Shown here in pieces: positions 50,702 through 59,324 of a stretch of 64,000 nt of DNA; position 1 is the first letter of the stretch, and each line of letters starts with the position of its first letter. The notes under the pieces are model-generated. The model made no database searches. It saw only the letters and a list, made by a program, of their open reading frames with translations, and was not told the DNA's origin. The position numbers were made by a program, and so were the translations under genes. This DNA comes from Microvirga sp052115485 (lineage in GTDB: Bacteria > Pseudomonadota > Alphaproteobacteria > Rhizobiales > Beijerinckiaceae), in the NCBI RefSeq assembly GCF_052115485.1, contig NZ_JBFRGU010000002.1, positions 1 to 64,000 of the forward strand. Direction: 5' to 3'.

Positions 50702-51202
50702 ATGGCGCTGCGCCAGATCGTCCGTTATCCCGATCCACGCTTGCGTCAGAAGGCAGAATCTGTCGGTGACATCAGTGACGAAATCCGCGTACTGGCGCGC
50801 GATCTCGAAGAGACGATGGCGGCTGCACCCGGCATCGGCATTACCGCCCCGCATGTGGGAATCCTGAAGCGTCTCGTGGCGATCAAGCTCGAGCCCGGTG
50901 GCCCCTTGCAGGTCTATGTCGACCCGGTGATCGTCTGGATTTCGCCGGAGGTGGCGCGTCATACGGAGGGCAGCGTTTCCATGCCCGGCGTGACGGAGGA
51001 GATCGAGCGCTCCGCGCGTGTGCGAGTGCGCTATCGCGGGCTCGATGGCGTGGAGCGGGAAGAGGAGGCGGATGGCCTCCTCGCCGTATGTCTCCTGCAC
51101 GAAATCGACCAACTCGATGGCGTCTTCTGGATCGACCGCCTCTCGCGCTTGAAACGCGAGCGCGTGATCAAGCGTTTCGAGAAGCTGCAGCGCTCCCGGT
51201 GA
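50702..51202 (+). CDS. Peptide deformylase homologue lacking key active-site residues
   Basis: 166 codons, with GGAG upstream. Overall it matches peptide deformylase (VRYPDPRLRQKAE at the start). The three motifs are altered: G-x-G-x-A-A-x-Q reads GIGITAPH (44-51, Gln to His51); EGCLS reads EGSVS (89-93, the metal Cys to Ser91); HExDH reads HEIDQ (133-137, the third His to Gln137). H133 and E134 remain. Two of three metal ligands are therefore missing, and removal of N-formyl groups is doubtful. No frameshift or stop, so it is maintained. Confidence 0.88.
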   Translation: MALRQIVRYPDPRLRQKAESVGDISDEIRVLARDLEETMAAAPGIGITAPHVGILKRLVAIKLEPGGPLQVYVDPVIVWISPEVARHTEGSVSMPGVTEEIERSARVRVRYRGLDGVEREEEADGLLAVCLLHEIDQLDGVFWIDRLSRLKRERVIKRFEKLQRSR

Positions 51203-51209
51203 GGTCGGC

Positions 51210-52238
51210 TCAGCGCTGTTGTGCCGACTTACGCCAGAGATCGATTCCACCATCGGTGGCGTAGTGCTCGATCTCGGCCAGTTCCTCTGGGGTGAAGTCG
51301 AGGCGATCGAGCGCTGCGAGCGAGTCGTCGAGCTGTTCGACGGTTCGCGCGCCGATCAGTGCCGATGTCACCTTCGGATCGCGCAAGACCCAGGCAATCG
51401 CCATCTGAGCCAGAGATTGTCCACGCCGCACTGCGATGTGGTGCAGAGCCCTGATCCGCTCGATATTCTCAGGGGTCAGGAACCGCTCGGAAAGCGAGCC
51501 GCCCTTCGAGGCGCGTGAGCCTTCGGGAACGCCTTCGATGTATTTCATCGTCAACATGCCTTGCGCCAGAGGCGAGAAGGCGATGCAGCCCAGGCCCAGC
51601 TCTTCGAGCGTGTCGAGCAACCCGTCTTCGATCCAGCGATTGAGCATGGAATAGGACGGCTGGTGGATAAGGCAGGGCGTGCCGAGATCCTTCAGGATCT
51701 GCGTTGCCCTGCGGGTCATTTCGGGCGAGTAGGATGAGATGCCGACATAGAGCGCCTTGCCCTGCCGCACGGCTGTATCGAGCGCACCCATGGTCTCTTC
51801 CAGCGGGGTCTCCGGATCGACCCGGTGCGAGTAGAAGATATCCACATAATCGAGCCCCATCCGCTTGAGACTCTGGTCGAGGCTGGCGAGGAGCGACTTG
51901 CGCGAGCCCCATTCGCCGTAAGGCCCCGGCCACATGCGGTAGCCGGCCTTGGTCGAAATGATCATCTCATCGCGATAGGGCTTGAAATCGGCTGTCAGAA
52001 CGCGCCCGAAATTCTCTTCGGCGGAGCCTGGAATCGGGCCGTAATTGTTTGCGAGATCGAAATGAGTGACGCCCCGGTCGAAGGCGTGACGCAGAATGGC
52101 GCGGCCTGTCTCGAACACATCGACGCTACCGAAATTCTGCCAGAGCCCTAGGGAGATCGCCGGCAGCGTGAGTCCGCTGCGTCCCGAGCGGCGATAGGTC
52201 ATGCGCGTGTAACGGTCGCCATCCGCAACGTAGGACAT
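51210..52238 (-). CDS. Aldo/keto reductase (YghZ-like)
   Basis: 342 codons. RSGRSGLTLPAISLGLW at the start, HFDLANNYGP (Asp, Tyr), IISTKAGYRMWPGPYG (Lys) and FYSHRVDPETP (His). The AGYRMWPGPYGEWGS block is typical of the YghZ/L-glyceraldehyde-3-phosphate reductase group. It converges on the deformylase-like gene with 7 bases between. Confidence 0.9.
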   Translation of the reverse strand: MSYVADGDRYTRMTYRRSGRSGLTLPAISLGLWQNFGSVDVFETGRAILRHAFDRGVTHFDLANNYGPIPGSAEENFGRVLTADFKPYRDEMIISTKAGYRMWPGPYGEWGSRKSLLASLDQSLKRMGLDYVDIFYSHRVDPETPLEETMGALDTAVRQGKALYVGISSYSPEMTRRATQILKDLGTPCLIHQPSYSMLNRWIEDGLLDTLEELGLGCIAFSPLAQGMLTMKYIEGVPEGSRASKGGSLSERFLTPENIERIRALHHIAVRRGQSLAQMAIAWVLRDPKVTSALIGARTVEQLDDSLAALDRLDFTPEELAEIEHYATDGGIDLWRKSAQQR

Positions 52239-52336
52239 TTCGTGCGTCTCCAGATCTGATCCCTATCACCTAGGCCGGAGATGCCCCTACGGGCAAGCCC
52301 TTCAGAATTGGCGGTGTGCTCACCCAAATTTAGCGG

Positions 52337-53032
52337 TCAGGCCTTCTGCCGCTTCTGGAGAAAGTCGCGTAGCGATTTGCCGACATGCTCCACATGGGCT
52401 TTCAGAAGAGTGCAGGCCGCGCCGATCTTGCCATCGGCACAAAGCCGCACAAGCTCCGCATGCTCCTCTTCTGCGCGCTCCATTCCGCCGGTCAACGAGA
52501 GTTGAATCCGCGTGTGCCGGTCGCATTCCTGTAGCAAATTGGCGACGATAGCGAGCGAGCGAGGTTGGGCGGCGTGGCGATAGAGCAGCATGTGGAACTC
52601 GGTGTTGAGTTCTCCCCAGCGGCCCACATGCTCGGCGCGTAATTCCGCACTGTATTCCTCCAGGATGCCGTTGAGCCTCGCATAGTCGTCCTTCGTCAGG
52701 CGGGGGGCGGATTCCTTCAGAAGGCGCGGTTCGAGCAAGGCGCGAAGCTCGAAAAGCTCCTCAATCTCGGCGGTCGAGAGCTCCGAGACGATGGCGCCCT
52801 TGTGCGGCTCGATTTTGACCAACCCCTCGGCTTCGAGTTGCATCAGGGCCTCGCGGACCGGGATGCGGCTGACGCCGAATTCCTCGGCCAGGGCGTCCTG
52901 GCGCAACTGGAAGCCTGCCGCGAACTCGCCGCTGAGAATCTGCTGCCGCAACGCTTCGGCCACCGCAGCCGAGATGGTGCGGTGCTTTATCGTCTTGGTC
53001 GCGGGGCGGGCAGGGACAGTCTTGAGTTCCAT
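52337..53032 (-). CDS. GntR-family (FadR subfamily) regulator, probable hydroxyproline-cluster repressor
   Basis: 231 codons. N-terminal winged helix (about 18-85: GEFAAGFQLRQDALAEEFGV, RIPVREALMQLEAEGLVKIE) and a C-terminal all-helical FCD ligand domain with conserved His/Asp metal-type positions (FHMLLYRHA). It is divergent from the deaminase gene; the shared region holds a 20-base palindrome on the deaminase promoter (53101-53120). A role as HypR-type regulator is inferred from context. Confidence 0.88.
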   Translation of the reverse strand: MELKTVPARPATKTIKHRTISAAVAEALRQQILSGEFAAGFQLRQDALAEEFGVSRIPVREALMQLEAEGLVKIEPHKGAIVSELSTAEIEELFELRALLEPRLLKESAPRLTKDDYARLNGILEEYSAELRAEHVGRWGELNTEFHMLLYRHAAQPRSLAIVANLLQECDRHTRIQLSLTGGMERAEEEHAELVRLCADGKIGAACTLLKAHVEHVGKSLRDFLQKRQKA

Positions 53033-53092
53033 GGTTCGCTAAGACATCAGAGTGGCGAATGCTCTCCATAGCACGATCAGGTGCAGCATGGA

Positions 53093-53121
53093 TTGACATC
53101 GTAGATTTTATACAATCTACA
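53093..53121 (+). promoter_or_regulatory. Promoter of the hydroxyproline operon
   Basis: TTGACA (53093-53098), 17 bases, TCTACA (53116-53121). The start point would fall near 53128, leaving about 30 bases before ATG 53159. The operator palindrome covers the spacer and -10. Confidence 0.6.
53101..53120. promoter_or_regulatory. Palindromic operator for the GntR regulator
   Basis: GTAGATTTTATACAATCTAC is a perfect 7+7 inverted repeat with a 6-base centre. The inner TTTTATACAA is like sites bound by FadR-type GntR proteins. It occludes the promoter, as expected for repression. Confidence 0.65.
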
Positions 53122-53158
53122 TTAACGCATGGCAATCGATGCGAAGGAGCATGGCCCA

Positions 53159-54088
53159 ATGGCACCGGCAATCGGATGGGAAGGGGTCTTCCCGGCGGTC
53201 ACGACGCAGTTCAAACCCAATTTCGACCTGGATATCGACGCCACTCGCGGCGTCCTCGAGGGTCTGATCCGGGACGGCGTTTCCGGTCTCGTGATCTGCG
53301 GGACGGTGGGCGAGAACTGCTCGTTGTCACGCTCCGAGAAGATCTCGGTCATGGAGGCGGCGAAGGATGTGGCACGCGGCCGGGTTCCGGTCGTCGCAGG
53401 TGTTGCGGAATTCACCACCGCATTTGCGTCCGAGGTCGCCAAGGATGCGGCGCGGGTCGGGATCGACGGCATCATGGTCATGCCGGCTCTGGTCTATTCA
53501 TCGAAGCCGCACGAGACCGCTGCTCATTTCCGTGGTGTCGCGAAAGCCACCGACCTCCCGATCATGGTCTACAACAACCCTCCGATCTACAAGAACGACG
53601 TGACGCCTGAAATTCTCGCATCGCTCGCGGATTGCGACACCGTCGTCTGCTTCAAGGATTCCTCCGGCGACACCCGCCGCTTCACCGATGTGAAGAACAT
53701 GGTGGGCGACCGTTTCGTGCTGTTCGCCGGTCTCGACGATGTAGTGGTGGAGAGCGTGATGCTCGGCGCCGCTGGGTGGATTTCCGGTATGTCCAACGCC
53801 TTCCCGCGCGAAGGTGAGACCCTGTTCCGTCTTGCAAAGGCAGGCCGCTTCGCCGAAGCACGCAAGCTCTATGAATGGTTCATGCCGTTGTTGCATCTCG
53901 ATGCCCGCCCGGATCTCGTGCAATGCATCAAGCTCTGCGAGAAGATCATGGGGCGCGGCTCCGATCTCACTCGCCCGCCGCGTCTGGCGCTTGAGGCGCA
54001 CGAGCGTGCCTATGTGGAGAAGATCATGGCGGAGGCGCTGAAGAATCGGCCGGTTCTCCCTGATGTGGGCCTGAAGAGCGCGGCCTGA
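53159..54088 (+). CDS. DapA-fold deaminase, probable pyrroline-4-hydroxy-2-carboxylate deaminase
   Basis: 309 codons from ATG 53159, with AAGGAG 10 bases upstream; ATG 53129 lies at the probable transcription start and has no such site. TIM barrel of the dihydrodipicolinate-synthase family: GTVGENCSLS, the Tyr Y138 in VYNNPP and the Schiff-base Lys K166 in CFKDSSGD. Next to hydroxyproline epimerase and dehydrogenase genes, the likely reaction is deamination to alpha-ketoglutarate semialdehyde. Family alone would not separate it from other DapA-like aldolases. Confidence 0.87.
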   Translation: MAPAIGWEGVFPAVTTQFKPNFDLDIDATRGVLEGLIRDGVSGLVICGTVGENCSLSRSEKISVMEAAKDVARGRVPVVAGVAEFTTAFASEVAKDAARVGIDGIMVMPALVYSSKPHETAAHFRGVAKATDLPIMVYNNPPIYKNDVTPEILASLADCDTVVCFKDSSGDTRRFTDVKNMVGDRFVLFAGLDDVVVESVMLGAAGWISGMSNAFPREGETLFRLAKAGRFAEARKLYEWFMPLLHLDARPDLVQCIKLCEKIMGRGSDLTRPPRLALEAHERAYVEKIMAEALKNRPVLPDVGLKSAA

Positions 54089-54170
54089 CTTTCTGTAAGG
54101 CGGCGCTTGCGTGAAGCGCCGCTTCCTTTCTTCTGCACTTCATCGAAAATCGAAAGCACCGGGCGAAGAC

Positions 54171-55187
54171 ATGGCGCGCCATACGTTTTTTTGCATCGAC
54201 GGCCACACCTGCGGCAATCCCGTGCGGGTCGTCGGCGGCGGGAGCATTCCGCAGCTCAAGGGCGAGACGATGTTCGAGCGCCGCCAGCACTTTCTGGCGG
54301 AATACGATTGGATCCGCACGGGCCTGATGTTCGAGCCGCGCGGGCACGACATGATGTCCGGCTCCATTCTCTACCCGCCGACCCGCCCCGACTGTGACGT
54401 GGGCATTCTCTTCATCGAGACCTCCGGCTGTCTTCCCATGTGCGGGCACGGCACCATCGGCACGGTGACAATCGCGCTTGAAAACGGCCTGATCCATCCC
54501 AAAACACCCGGTCTTCTGAGACTCGATACGCCCGCCGGTGTCATCGAGGCGCGTTACGAGCAGAATGGGCCTTTCATCGAGAAGGTGCGCATCACCAACA
54601 TTCCGTCATTCCTCTATGGCACCGATTACGAAGTGGATGTGGAAGGGCTCGGCACTTTGAAGGTGGATGTCGCCTATGGCGGCAATTTCTATGCCATCGT
54701 CGAGCCGCAAGCGCTTTATTCGGATCTCGCCGACGTCAATCCGTCCGACATTCTACGCTGGAGCCCGAAGCTGCGTGAGGCGTTCAACAAGCGCCATAAA
54801 ATCGCGCATCCGGGGAACCCGGAGATCAACAAGCTCACACACGCCTTGTGGACCGGCAGGCCGCGGACCGAAGGCGGCACGGCGCGCAACGCGGTGTTCT
54901 ATGGCGACAAGGCCATCGACCGTTCGCCTTGCGGCACCGGTACGTCGGCCCGCATGGCGCAGCTTGCGGCCAAGAGCAAGCTCAAGGAGGGCGACGAGTT
55001 CGTCCATGAGAGCATCATCGGCTCGAAATTTATCGGGCGCATCGAGGGGCGCGCCAAGGTCGGCGACCGCGATGCGATCATTCCGTCCATCGAAGGCTGG
55101 GCGCGAGTGACGGGCTTCAACACCATCTTCATCGACGACCGCGACCCCTTCGCGCTCGGCTTCCAGGTGGTCGACAAGGCCTCCTGA
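54171..55187 (+). CDS. 4-hydroxyproline 2-epimerase (proline racemase family)
   Basis: 338 codons from ATG 54171; the upstream frame to 54111 is not conserved. Both catalytic cysteines are present: C91 in PMCGHGTIG and C254 in RSPCGTGTSA. The Cys/Cys pair points to an epimerase rather than trans-3-hydroxyproline dehydratase, which has Ser/Thr. It converts trans-4-hydroxy-L-proline to cis-4-hydroxy-D-proline. 82 bases after the deaminase gene and 19 before the dehydrogenase gene. Confidence 0.9.
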   Translation: MARHTFFCIDGHTCGNPVRVVGGGSIPQLKGETMFERRQHFLAEYDWIRTGLMFEPRGHDMMSGSILYPPTRPDCDVGILFIETSGCLPMCGHGTIGTVTIALENGLIHPKTPGLLRLDTPAGVIEARYEQNGPFIEKVRITNIPSFLYGTDYEVDVEGLGTLKVDVAYGGNFYAIVEPQALYSDLADVNPSDILRWSPKLREAFNKRHKIAHPGNPEINKLTHALWTGRPRTEGGTARNAVFYGDKAIDRSPCGTGTSARMAQLAAKSKLKEGDEFVHESIIGSKFIGRIEGRAKVGDRDAIIPSIEGWARVTGFNTIFIDDRDPFALGFQVVDKAS

Positions 55188-55206
55188 GGCCGTAGCGGAG
55201 AGCGCC

Positions 55207-56448
55207 ATGCGGATAGCGATTGTCGGGGCGGGCATTGTCGGCGTGAACGTGGCGCATGCACTGCTCGATGAAGGGCATCAGGTGATCCTGATCGATGCCC
55301 TCGGGTGGGATGGGCGACCCTCGAATGGCAATGCGGGCTGGATCGCTCATACTGATATCCTGCCGCTCGCCTCGCCGAAGGTGTGGCGCAATCTGCCGCG
55401 CTGGTTGCTGGATCCGCTCGGGCCGCTCACCGTGAGGCCCGCTTATCTGCCACAGATCGCGCCATGGCTGATGCGTTTCTTCCTTGCCGCGACGCCCGGC
55501 CGGATCGAAGCCGGCATCGAGGCGATCCGCGCCATCAATGCGCAGGCCTTGCCCGCATGGCAGAAGCGTCTCGATGCGCTGGGTCTCCAGCATCATTTAC
55601 GTGAGCACGGGGTTCTTTCCGTGTGGCGAGATCGCAATGCCTTTCTTGCCGAGGCGAGCTTCCTGGAACGGCAGCGCGGCTATGGCATGGCTGTCGAGAC
55701 GCTCGATCCATCCGATCTCAAGACGCTCGAACCGGCTTTGCAGAATGTCGCGGCGGCGGTTCTCTATCCGGATGCCTGCCATGTCTCCGATCCGGCGAAC
55801 CTCGCCTCGGTCCTCTTCGATCTCGCGATCCAGCGCGGGGCGGAGCATGTCTCCGAAGACGTGATTGCCATCGAAGCAGGGGACGCCTCCGTTCGCCTCA
55901 GAACCGACAATGCCTCGCGGCAAATCCAGGCCGACCGGGTGATCCTCTCGGCGGGAGCGTGGTCGCGAGCGCTCGCGAAGCAGTTCGGCGACGGCATTCC
56001 GCTTGATACGGAGCGTGGCTACAACGCCACTTTCGCGCCCGGCAGCCTCGGTCTCAATCGCCCCGTCGGCTATCAAGGCGACGGGTTCGTGACGACGCCG
56101 CTCGATACCGGGGATCGGGTCGGCGGCGCGGTGGAATTTGCCGGACTCGAGGCCGCGCCCAATCATCGGCGCACGGAGGCTATGGTCGAGAAGCTGAAGC
56201 ACTTTCTGCCGCATTTCGACGTCGGCCAACCGGCCAGACGTTGGATGGGCTTTCGCCCGTCCATCCCCGATTCATTGCCCGTAATAGGGACGGCAACGCG
56301 GGACGAGCGCATCGTGTATGCCTTCGGCCACGGCCATTACGGCCTCACGCAATCGGCTGTGACGGCGGATATGATCGCCGCCATCGTTGTCGGGCGCTCC
56401 GGCCCTATCGATCTCGCGCCCTATTCGCCCCAAAGGTTTTCGCGCTGA
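55207..56448 (+). CDS. FAD-dependent D-amino-acid (D-hydroxyproline) dehydrogenase
   Basis: 413 codons. The N-terminal FAD Rossmann motif is IVGAGIVGVNVAHAL (G7, G9, G12), with the DadA-like C-terminal RRWMGFRPSIPDSLPVIG and FGHGHYGLTQS. By context it oxidises cis-4-hydroxy-D-proline to the pyrroline that the deaminase uses. Last gene of the operon; it converges on a RidA gene with 4 bases between. Confidence 0.88.
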   Translation: MRIAIVGAGIVGVNVAHALLDEGHQVILIDALGWDGRPSNGNAGWIAHTDILPLASPKVWRNLPRWLLDPLGPLTVRPAYLPQIAPWLMRFFLAATPGRIEAGIEAIRAINAQALPAWQKRLDALGLQHHLREHGVLSVWRDRNAFLAEASFLERQRGYGMAVETLDPSDLKTLEPALQNVAAAVLYPDACHVSDPANLASVLFDLAIQRGAEHVSEDVIAIEAGDASVRLRTDNASRQIQADRVILSAGAWSRALAKQFGDGIPLDTERGYNATFAPGSLGLNRPVGYQGDGFVTTPLDTGDRVGGAVEFAGLEAAPNHRRTEAMVEKLKHFLPHFDVGQPARRWMGFRPSIPDSLPVIGTATRDERIVYAFGHGHYGLTQSAVTADMIAAIVVGRSGPIDLAPYSPQRFSR

Positions 56449-56452
56449 TTAT

Positions 56453-56806
56453 CTAAACCGCAGCAGTGATCTGGATCTCCAGCGCGTATTGCGGGTTCGC
56501 GAGTTTCGATTCCACGCAAGCGCGAGCGGGCGTGTGGCCTGGCACGACCCATTGATCCCAAACTGCGTTCATCTCGGCGTAGGAGCTCATGTCCGTCAGC
56601 CAGATCGTCGCGCGCAAGATCTTCGACTTGTCGCTGCCGATTTCGTTCAGGGATTGTGCAATCTGATCGAGAATATCGGTCGTTTGCGCGGCCACGGATT
56701 GGCCGAGTGTGGTCTCGGGAACGTAGCCTGAAAAATAGGCCACGCCGTTATGGATCACGAGATCGCTGTAGCGGGCAGCGACGCCGATGCGGGTGATGTC
56801 GGTCAC
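56453..56806 (-). CDS. RidA/YjgF-family enamine/imine deaminase
   Basis: 117 codons. Family pattern: SDLVIHNGVAYFSGYVPE, DILDQIAQSLNEIGSDKSKI, and the catalytic Arg in TPARACVESKLANPQYALEI. RidA proteins hydrolyse reactive imines and enamines. Placed beside an amino-acid oxidase and a deaminase, it may clear imines from hydroxyproline breakdown; it is on the opposite strand, so it is not in that operon. Confidence 0.88.
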   Translation of the reverse strand: MTDITRIGVAARYSDLVIHNGVAYFSGYVPETTLGQSVAAQTTDILDQIAQSLNEIGSDKSKILRATIWLTDMSSYAEMNAVWDQWVVPGHTPARACVESKLANPQYALEIQITAAV

Positions 56807-56865
56807 GGGATTGTCCTCGGTAGGGTAGGGAACCTACTGTTCCTTATCACAGCGGATACGTGAAT

Positions 56866-57220
56866 TCAGGCCGCTTTGACCCTGACCAGAAAGCGCCCGA
56901 TCTCGGCGCCGAGACGCTCGGCCTGCCGTTCCAGCGCGACGGAGAGATCCGCGACGGCATGGGCGGACTGAAGTGAGCTTGCGGTGACCGACTTCGTGAT
57001 CTGGATGGCGGTAGCTCTGGCCTGTGCCTCGTTCGACACCTATGTAACACTACGGGCAATTTCCAACACAGCCGTCAATTGCTCTCCGACGGCCGTGGGG
57101 CTGCGGATACAACGGACGAGAGATCTTCGACGCTGCCTTGCACGGATTCGAGCGCGCCCACCGTCTCACGTGAGGCGGATTGCACAGCCTCGATCTCTAG
57201 CGCGACTGGCAGAACTAATC
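56866..57220 (-). pseudogene. Remnant of a methyl-accepting chemotaxis protein C-terminus
   Basis: Read on the minus strand, EIEAVQSASRETVGALESVQ then GSVEDLS matches the signalling helix of chemotaxis receptors. A frame change follows near 57110, then EQLTAVLEIARSVT, an internal TAG, and VSNEAQARATAIQITKSVTA continuing to LGAEIGRFLVRVKAA and stop TGA (56868-56866). At least one frameshift and one in-frame stop make it non-functional, and most of the gene is gone. Confidence 0.75.
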
Positions 57221-57369
57221 GCTCTCGAAGATTACAAGATCTGTATTGTAATGTCTGAATGATCCTGTGTCGTAGTGGTGACTTGTTGTGGGGCGTTCTG
57301 GCCCCAATATCGGCTTTATCGGAAGGTTTTCTCTCGCTCGTTCATTCGAGTTCAACATGGAGATAAGCC

Positions 57370-57564
57370 ATGGGACGAAAGTTCATCGATTGTCGGGGAA
57401 TGCCCAGCGACGTGAAATGCAGCATAACCATTATGGCGGATACAGAAGGTGAGCTCATGGAGGCTGCGGTTCAACACGCGGTCGCTGTCCATAAGCATCA
57501 AGATACGCCTGAGCTGCGCCAGCAGATCAAGAGCGCCATCAAAGACGGCTCGCCGCCCGCGTGA
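57370..57564 (+). CDS. DUF1059 family small protein
   Basis: 64 codons, GGAGATAAG upstream. MGRKFIDCRGMPSDVKCSIT and DTEGELMEAAVQHAVAVHKH are typical of DUF1059, with two conserved cysteines (C8, C17) and late histidines. Function unknown; soluble. Confidence 0.85.
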   Translation: MGRKFIDCRGMPSDVKCSITIMADTEGELMEAAVQHAVAVHKHQDTPELRQQIKSAIKDGSPPA

Positions 57565-57612
57565 TTTGACCGGCGTGAGCGCGACAATGAGCTGAGCCTC
57601 ATCGCCATGAAA

Positions 57613-57642
57613 AAAGCCGAGATGCTTTCGCATCCCGGCTTT
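57613..57642 (-). terminator. Terminator of the 5'-nucleotidase gene
   Basis: Minus strand AAAGCCGGGATG and CATCTCGGCTTT form a 12-base stem with one wobble, followed by a T-run. It ends 24 bases past the stop. Confidence 0.88.
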
Positions 57643-57665
57643 CGAGCATTCAAAATAGGCTGCGT

Positions 57666-59324
57666 TTAGTTGAGACGCGTAATGCGATCCAGCTTCACGG
57701 GTTCGATCGGGCTGTTACCGGCGAAATAGGCGGCAAATGCATCGATGTCGAATGGGCCGTAAAGCGGGTTCTTGCCCTGTTTGAGAACGGAGAACCCGTC
57801 GCCGCCGTCAGACAGGAAGTTGTTGATCGTGACGCGGTAGCTCTCTTCCATGGCAAGCGTCTTGCCGTTCAGCTTGATGCTTTCCGGCAGGATGCGGTCG
57901 CCGACGGGACGAGCGTTATCCCAGGAATAGGCGAAGCCCTTCGACACATGCAGGATGCGAGGCTTGGGCTGGTTGATCCATTGCTGCTCCAGCATGGTCT
58001 TGATCTGCGCGCCGGTGAGATCGATGGTGACCAGGGAATTGGCAAAGGGCTGGACTGCAAAGAGTCCGGCATAGGTGACCTTGCCTTCATCCTTCAGGGG
58101 AAGATCCGTCCGAACGCCGCCGGGGTTCATGAAGGCGACGACAGCGCGGCCGTCACGCTCCGTTGCGGTTGCTGCGAGCTGCGAATCCGCGATGATGCTG
58201 CCCAAAGTCGTTTCGCCGGCGGGGCTTTCGTCCTTGGTCAGCGCAGCGCTCAAGCGTCCGACGATGCGGTTCGCCAGGGGAGCTGCAACCTTTTGGTATT
58301 CCTCGATCAGCTTGGTCTGCTCGGCATCCTTAGCATAGACGGCAGTATCCACGATCACGTTGTCGGCCTTGGCCTGAATGAGATCGCGGGTCTTACGGTC
58401 GATCTTGATGTCGATATTCGTGACGACCGAGCCGAACTTGTCGCCGCTCGTGACCAAACGCCCATCGATCTGACAGTTATAGGCCTTGTGCGTGTGACCG
58501 CTGATGACGAGGTCGACGGCCTTGTCGAGCTTCTTGACGATATCGACGATGGGGCCGGAAATGCCGGGGCATTCGTTGTAATCGCCGGTCGGGAAGCCGC
58601 CTTCGTGGATCAGGACGGCGATGGTCTCGATACCCTTGGCGCGGATTTCCGGAACAAGGGCGTTCACGGTTGCCGCCTCATCCTCGAACTTGAGACCGGC
58701 TACGCCCGACGGCATGACGATGCCGGGGGTATCCTTCAGGGTCAGGCCGATGAAAGCGACTGGAACGCCCTCAAATTCCTTGACGTAGTAGGGTGACAGA
58801 AGAGGCTTGTTGGTCGCCGTGTCGATGGTGCTGGCCGCCAGATATTTGTACTTGGCTCCGGTGAACGGACGCGGACCCGCGCAGCCGTCCTGCTGGTGGC
58901 AGCCGCCGTTCTGAATGCGCAGAAGCTCAACCTTGCCCTCGTCGAACTCATGGTTGCCGACGGCGGATGCCTCGAGGCCCATGAGCGACAGGGATTCCAC
59001 GGTCGGTTCGTCATGGAACAGAGCCGACAGAAGCGGGCTTGCGCCGATCAGGTCGCCCGCAGCGACGAAGATAGAGTTCTTGTTGGCGCTTTTGAGCTGC
59101 TTGACCAGGGTCGCCATGGCCTCGGAGCCGCCGGCCGGGACCGTGATCTGCTTGGACGCATCCTTCGGGTCGCGGATCTTGATGCCGCCGGCGGGAAGGA
59201 GGTTGCCGTGAAAATCATTGATCGCGAGAATTCTCACATCGACGGCGTCCTGCGCCATGGCAGCGCCCGCGGCGCCGAGCAATGCAAGCTGAGCCGTCAT
59301 GGCCAGCATGGATAAACGTTTCAT
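57666..59324 (-). CDS. Periplasmic 5'-nucleotidase / metallophosphatase
   Basis: 552 codons with a signal peptide (about 1-24, GAAMA-QDA). The N-terminal calcineurin-like domain has NDFHGN, GDLIGASPLL, GNHEFD and SGHTHKAYN metal motifs; the C-terminal nucleotide-binding domain has FMNPGGVRTDL and NNFLSDGGDGFSVLKQG. It releases phosphate from nucleotides outside the inner membrane. Divergent from the alkaline phosphatase. Confidence 0.93.
   Translation of the reverse strand: MKRLSMLAMTAQLALLGAAGAAMAQDAVDVRILAINDFHGNLLPAGGIKIRDPKDASKQITVPAGGSEAMATLVKQLKSANKNSIFVAAGDLIGASPLLSALFHDEPTVESLSLMGLEASAVGNHEFDEGKVELLRIQNGGCHQQDGCAGPRPFTGAKYKYLAASTIDTATNKPLLSPYYVKEFEGVPVAFIGLTLKDTPGIVMPSGVAGLKFEDEAATVNALVPEIRAKGIETIAVLIHEGGFPTGDYNECPGISGPIVDIVKKLDKAVDLVISGHTHKAYNCQIDGRLVTSGDKFGSVVTNIDIKIDRKTRDLIQAKADNVIVDTAVYAKDAEQTKLIEEYQKVAAPLANRIVGRLSAALTKDESPAGETTLGSIIADSQLAATATERDGRAVVAFMNPGGVRTDLPLKDEGKVTYAGLFAVQPFANSLVTIDLTGAQIKTMLEQQWINQPKPRILHVSKGFAYSWDNARPVGDRILPESIKLNGKTLAMEESYRVTINNFLSDGGDGFSVLKQGKNPLYGPFDIDAFAAYFAGNSPIEPVKLDRITRLN

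Noticed and set aside
56984..57262. 92-codon plus-strand frame
   Set aside because: Antisense to the chemotaxis-receptor remnant, which explains the sequence better.
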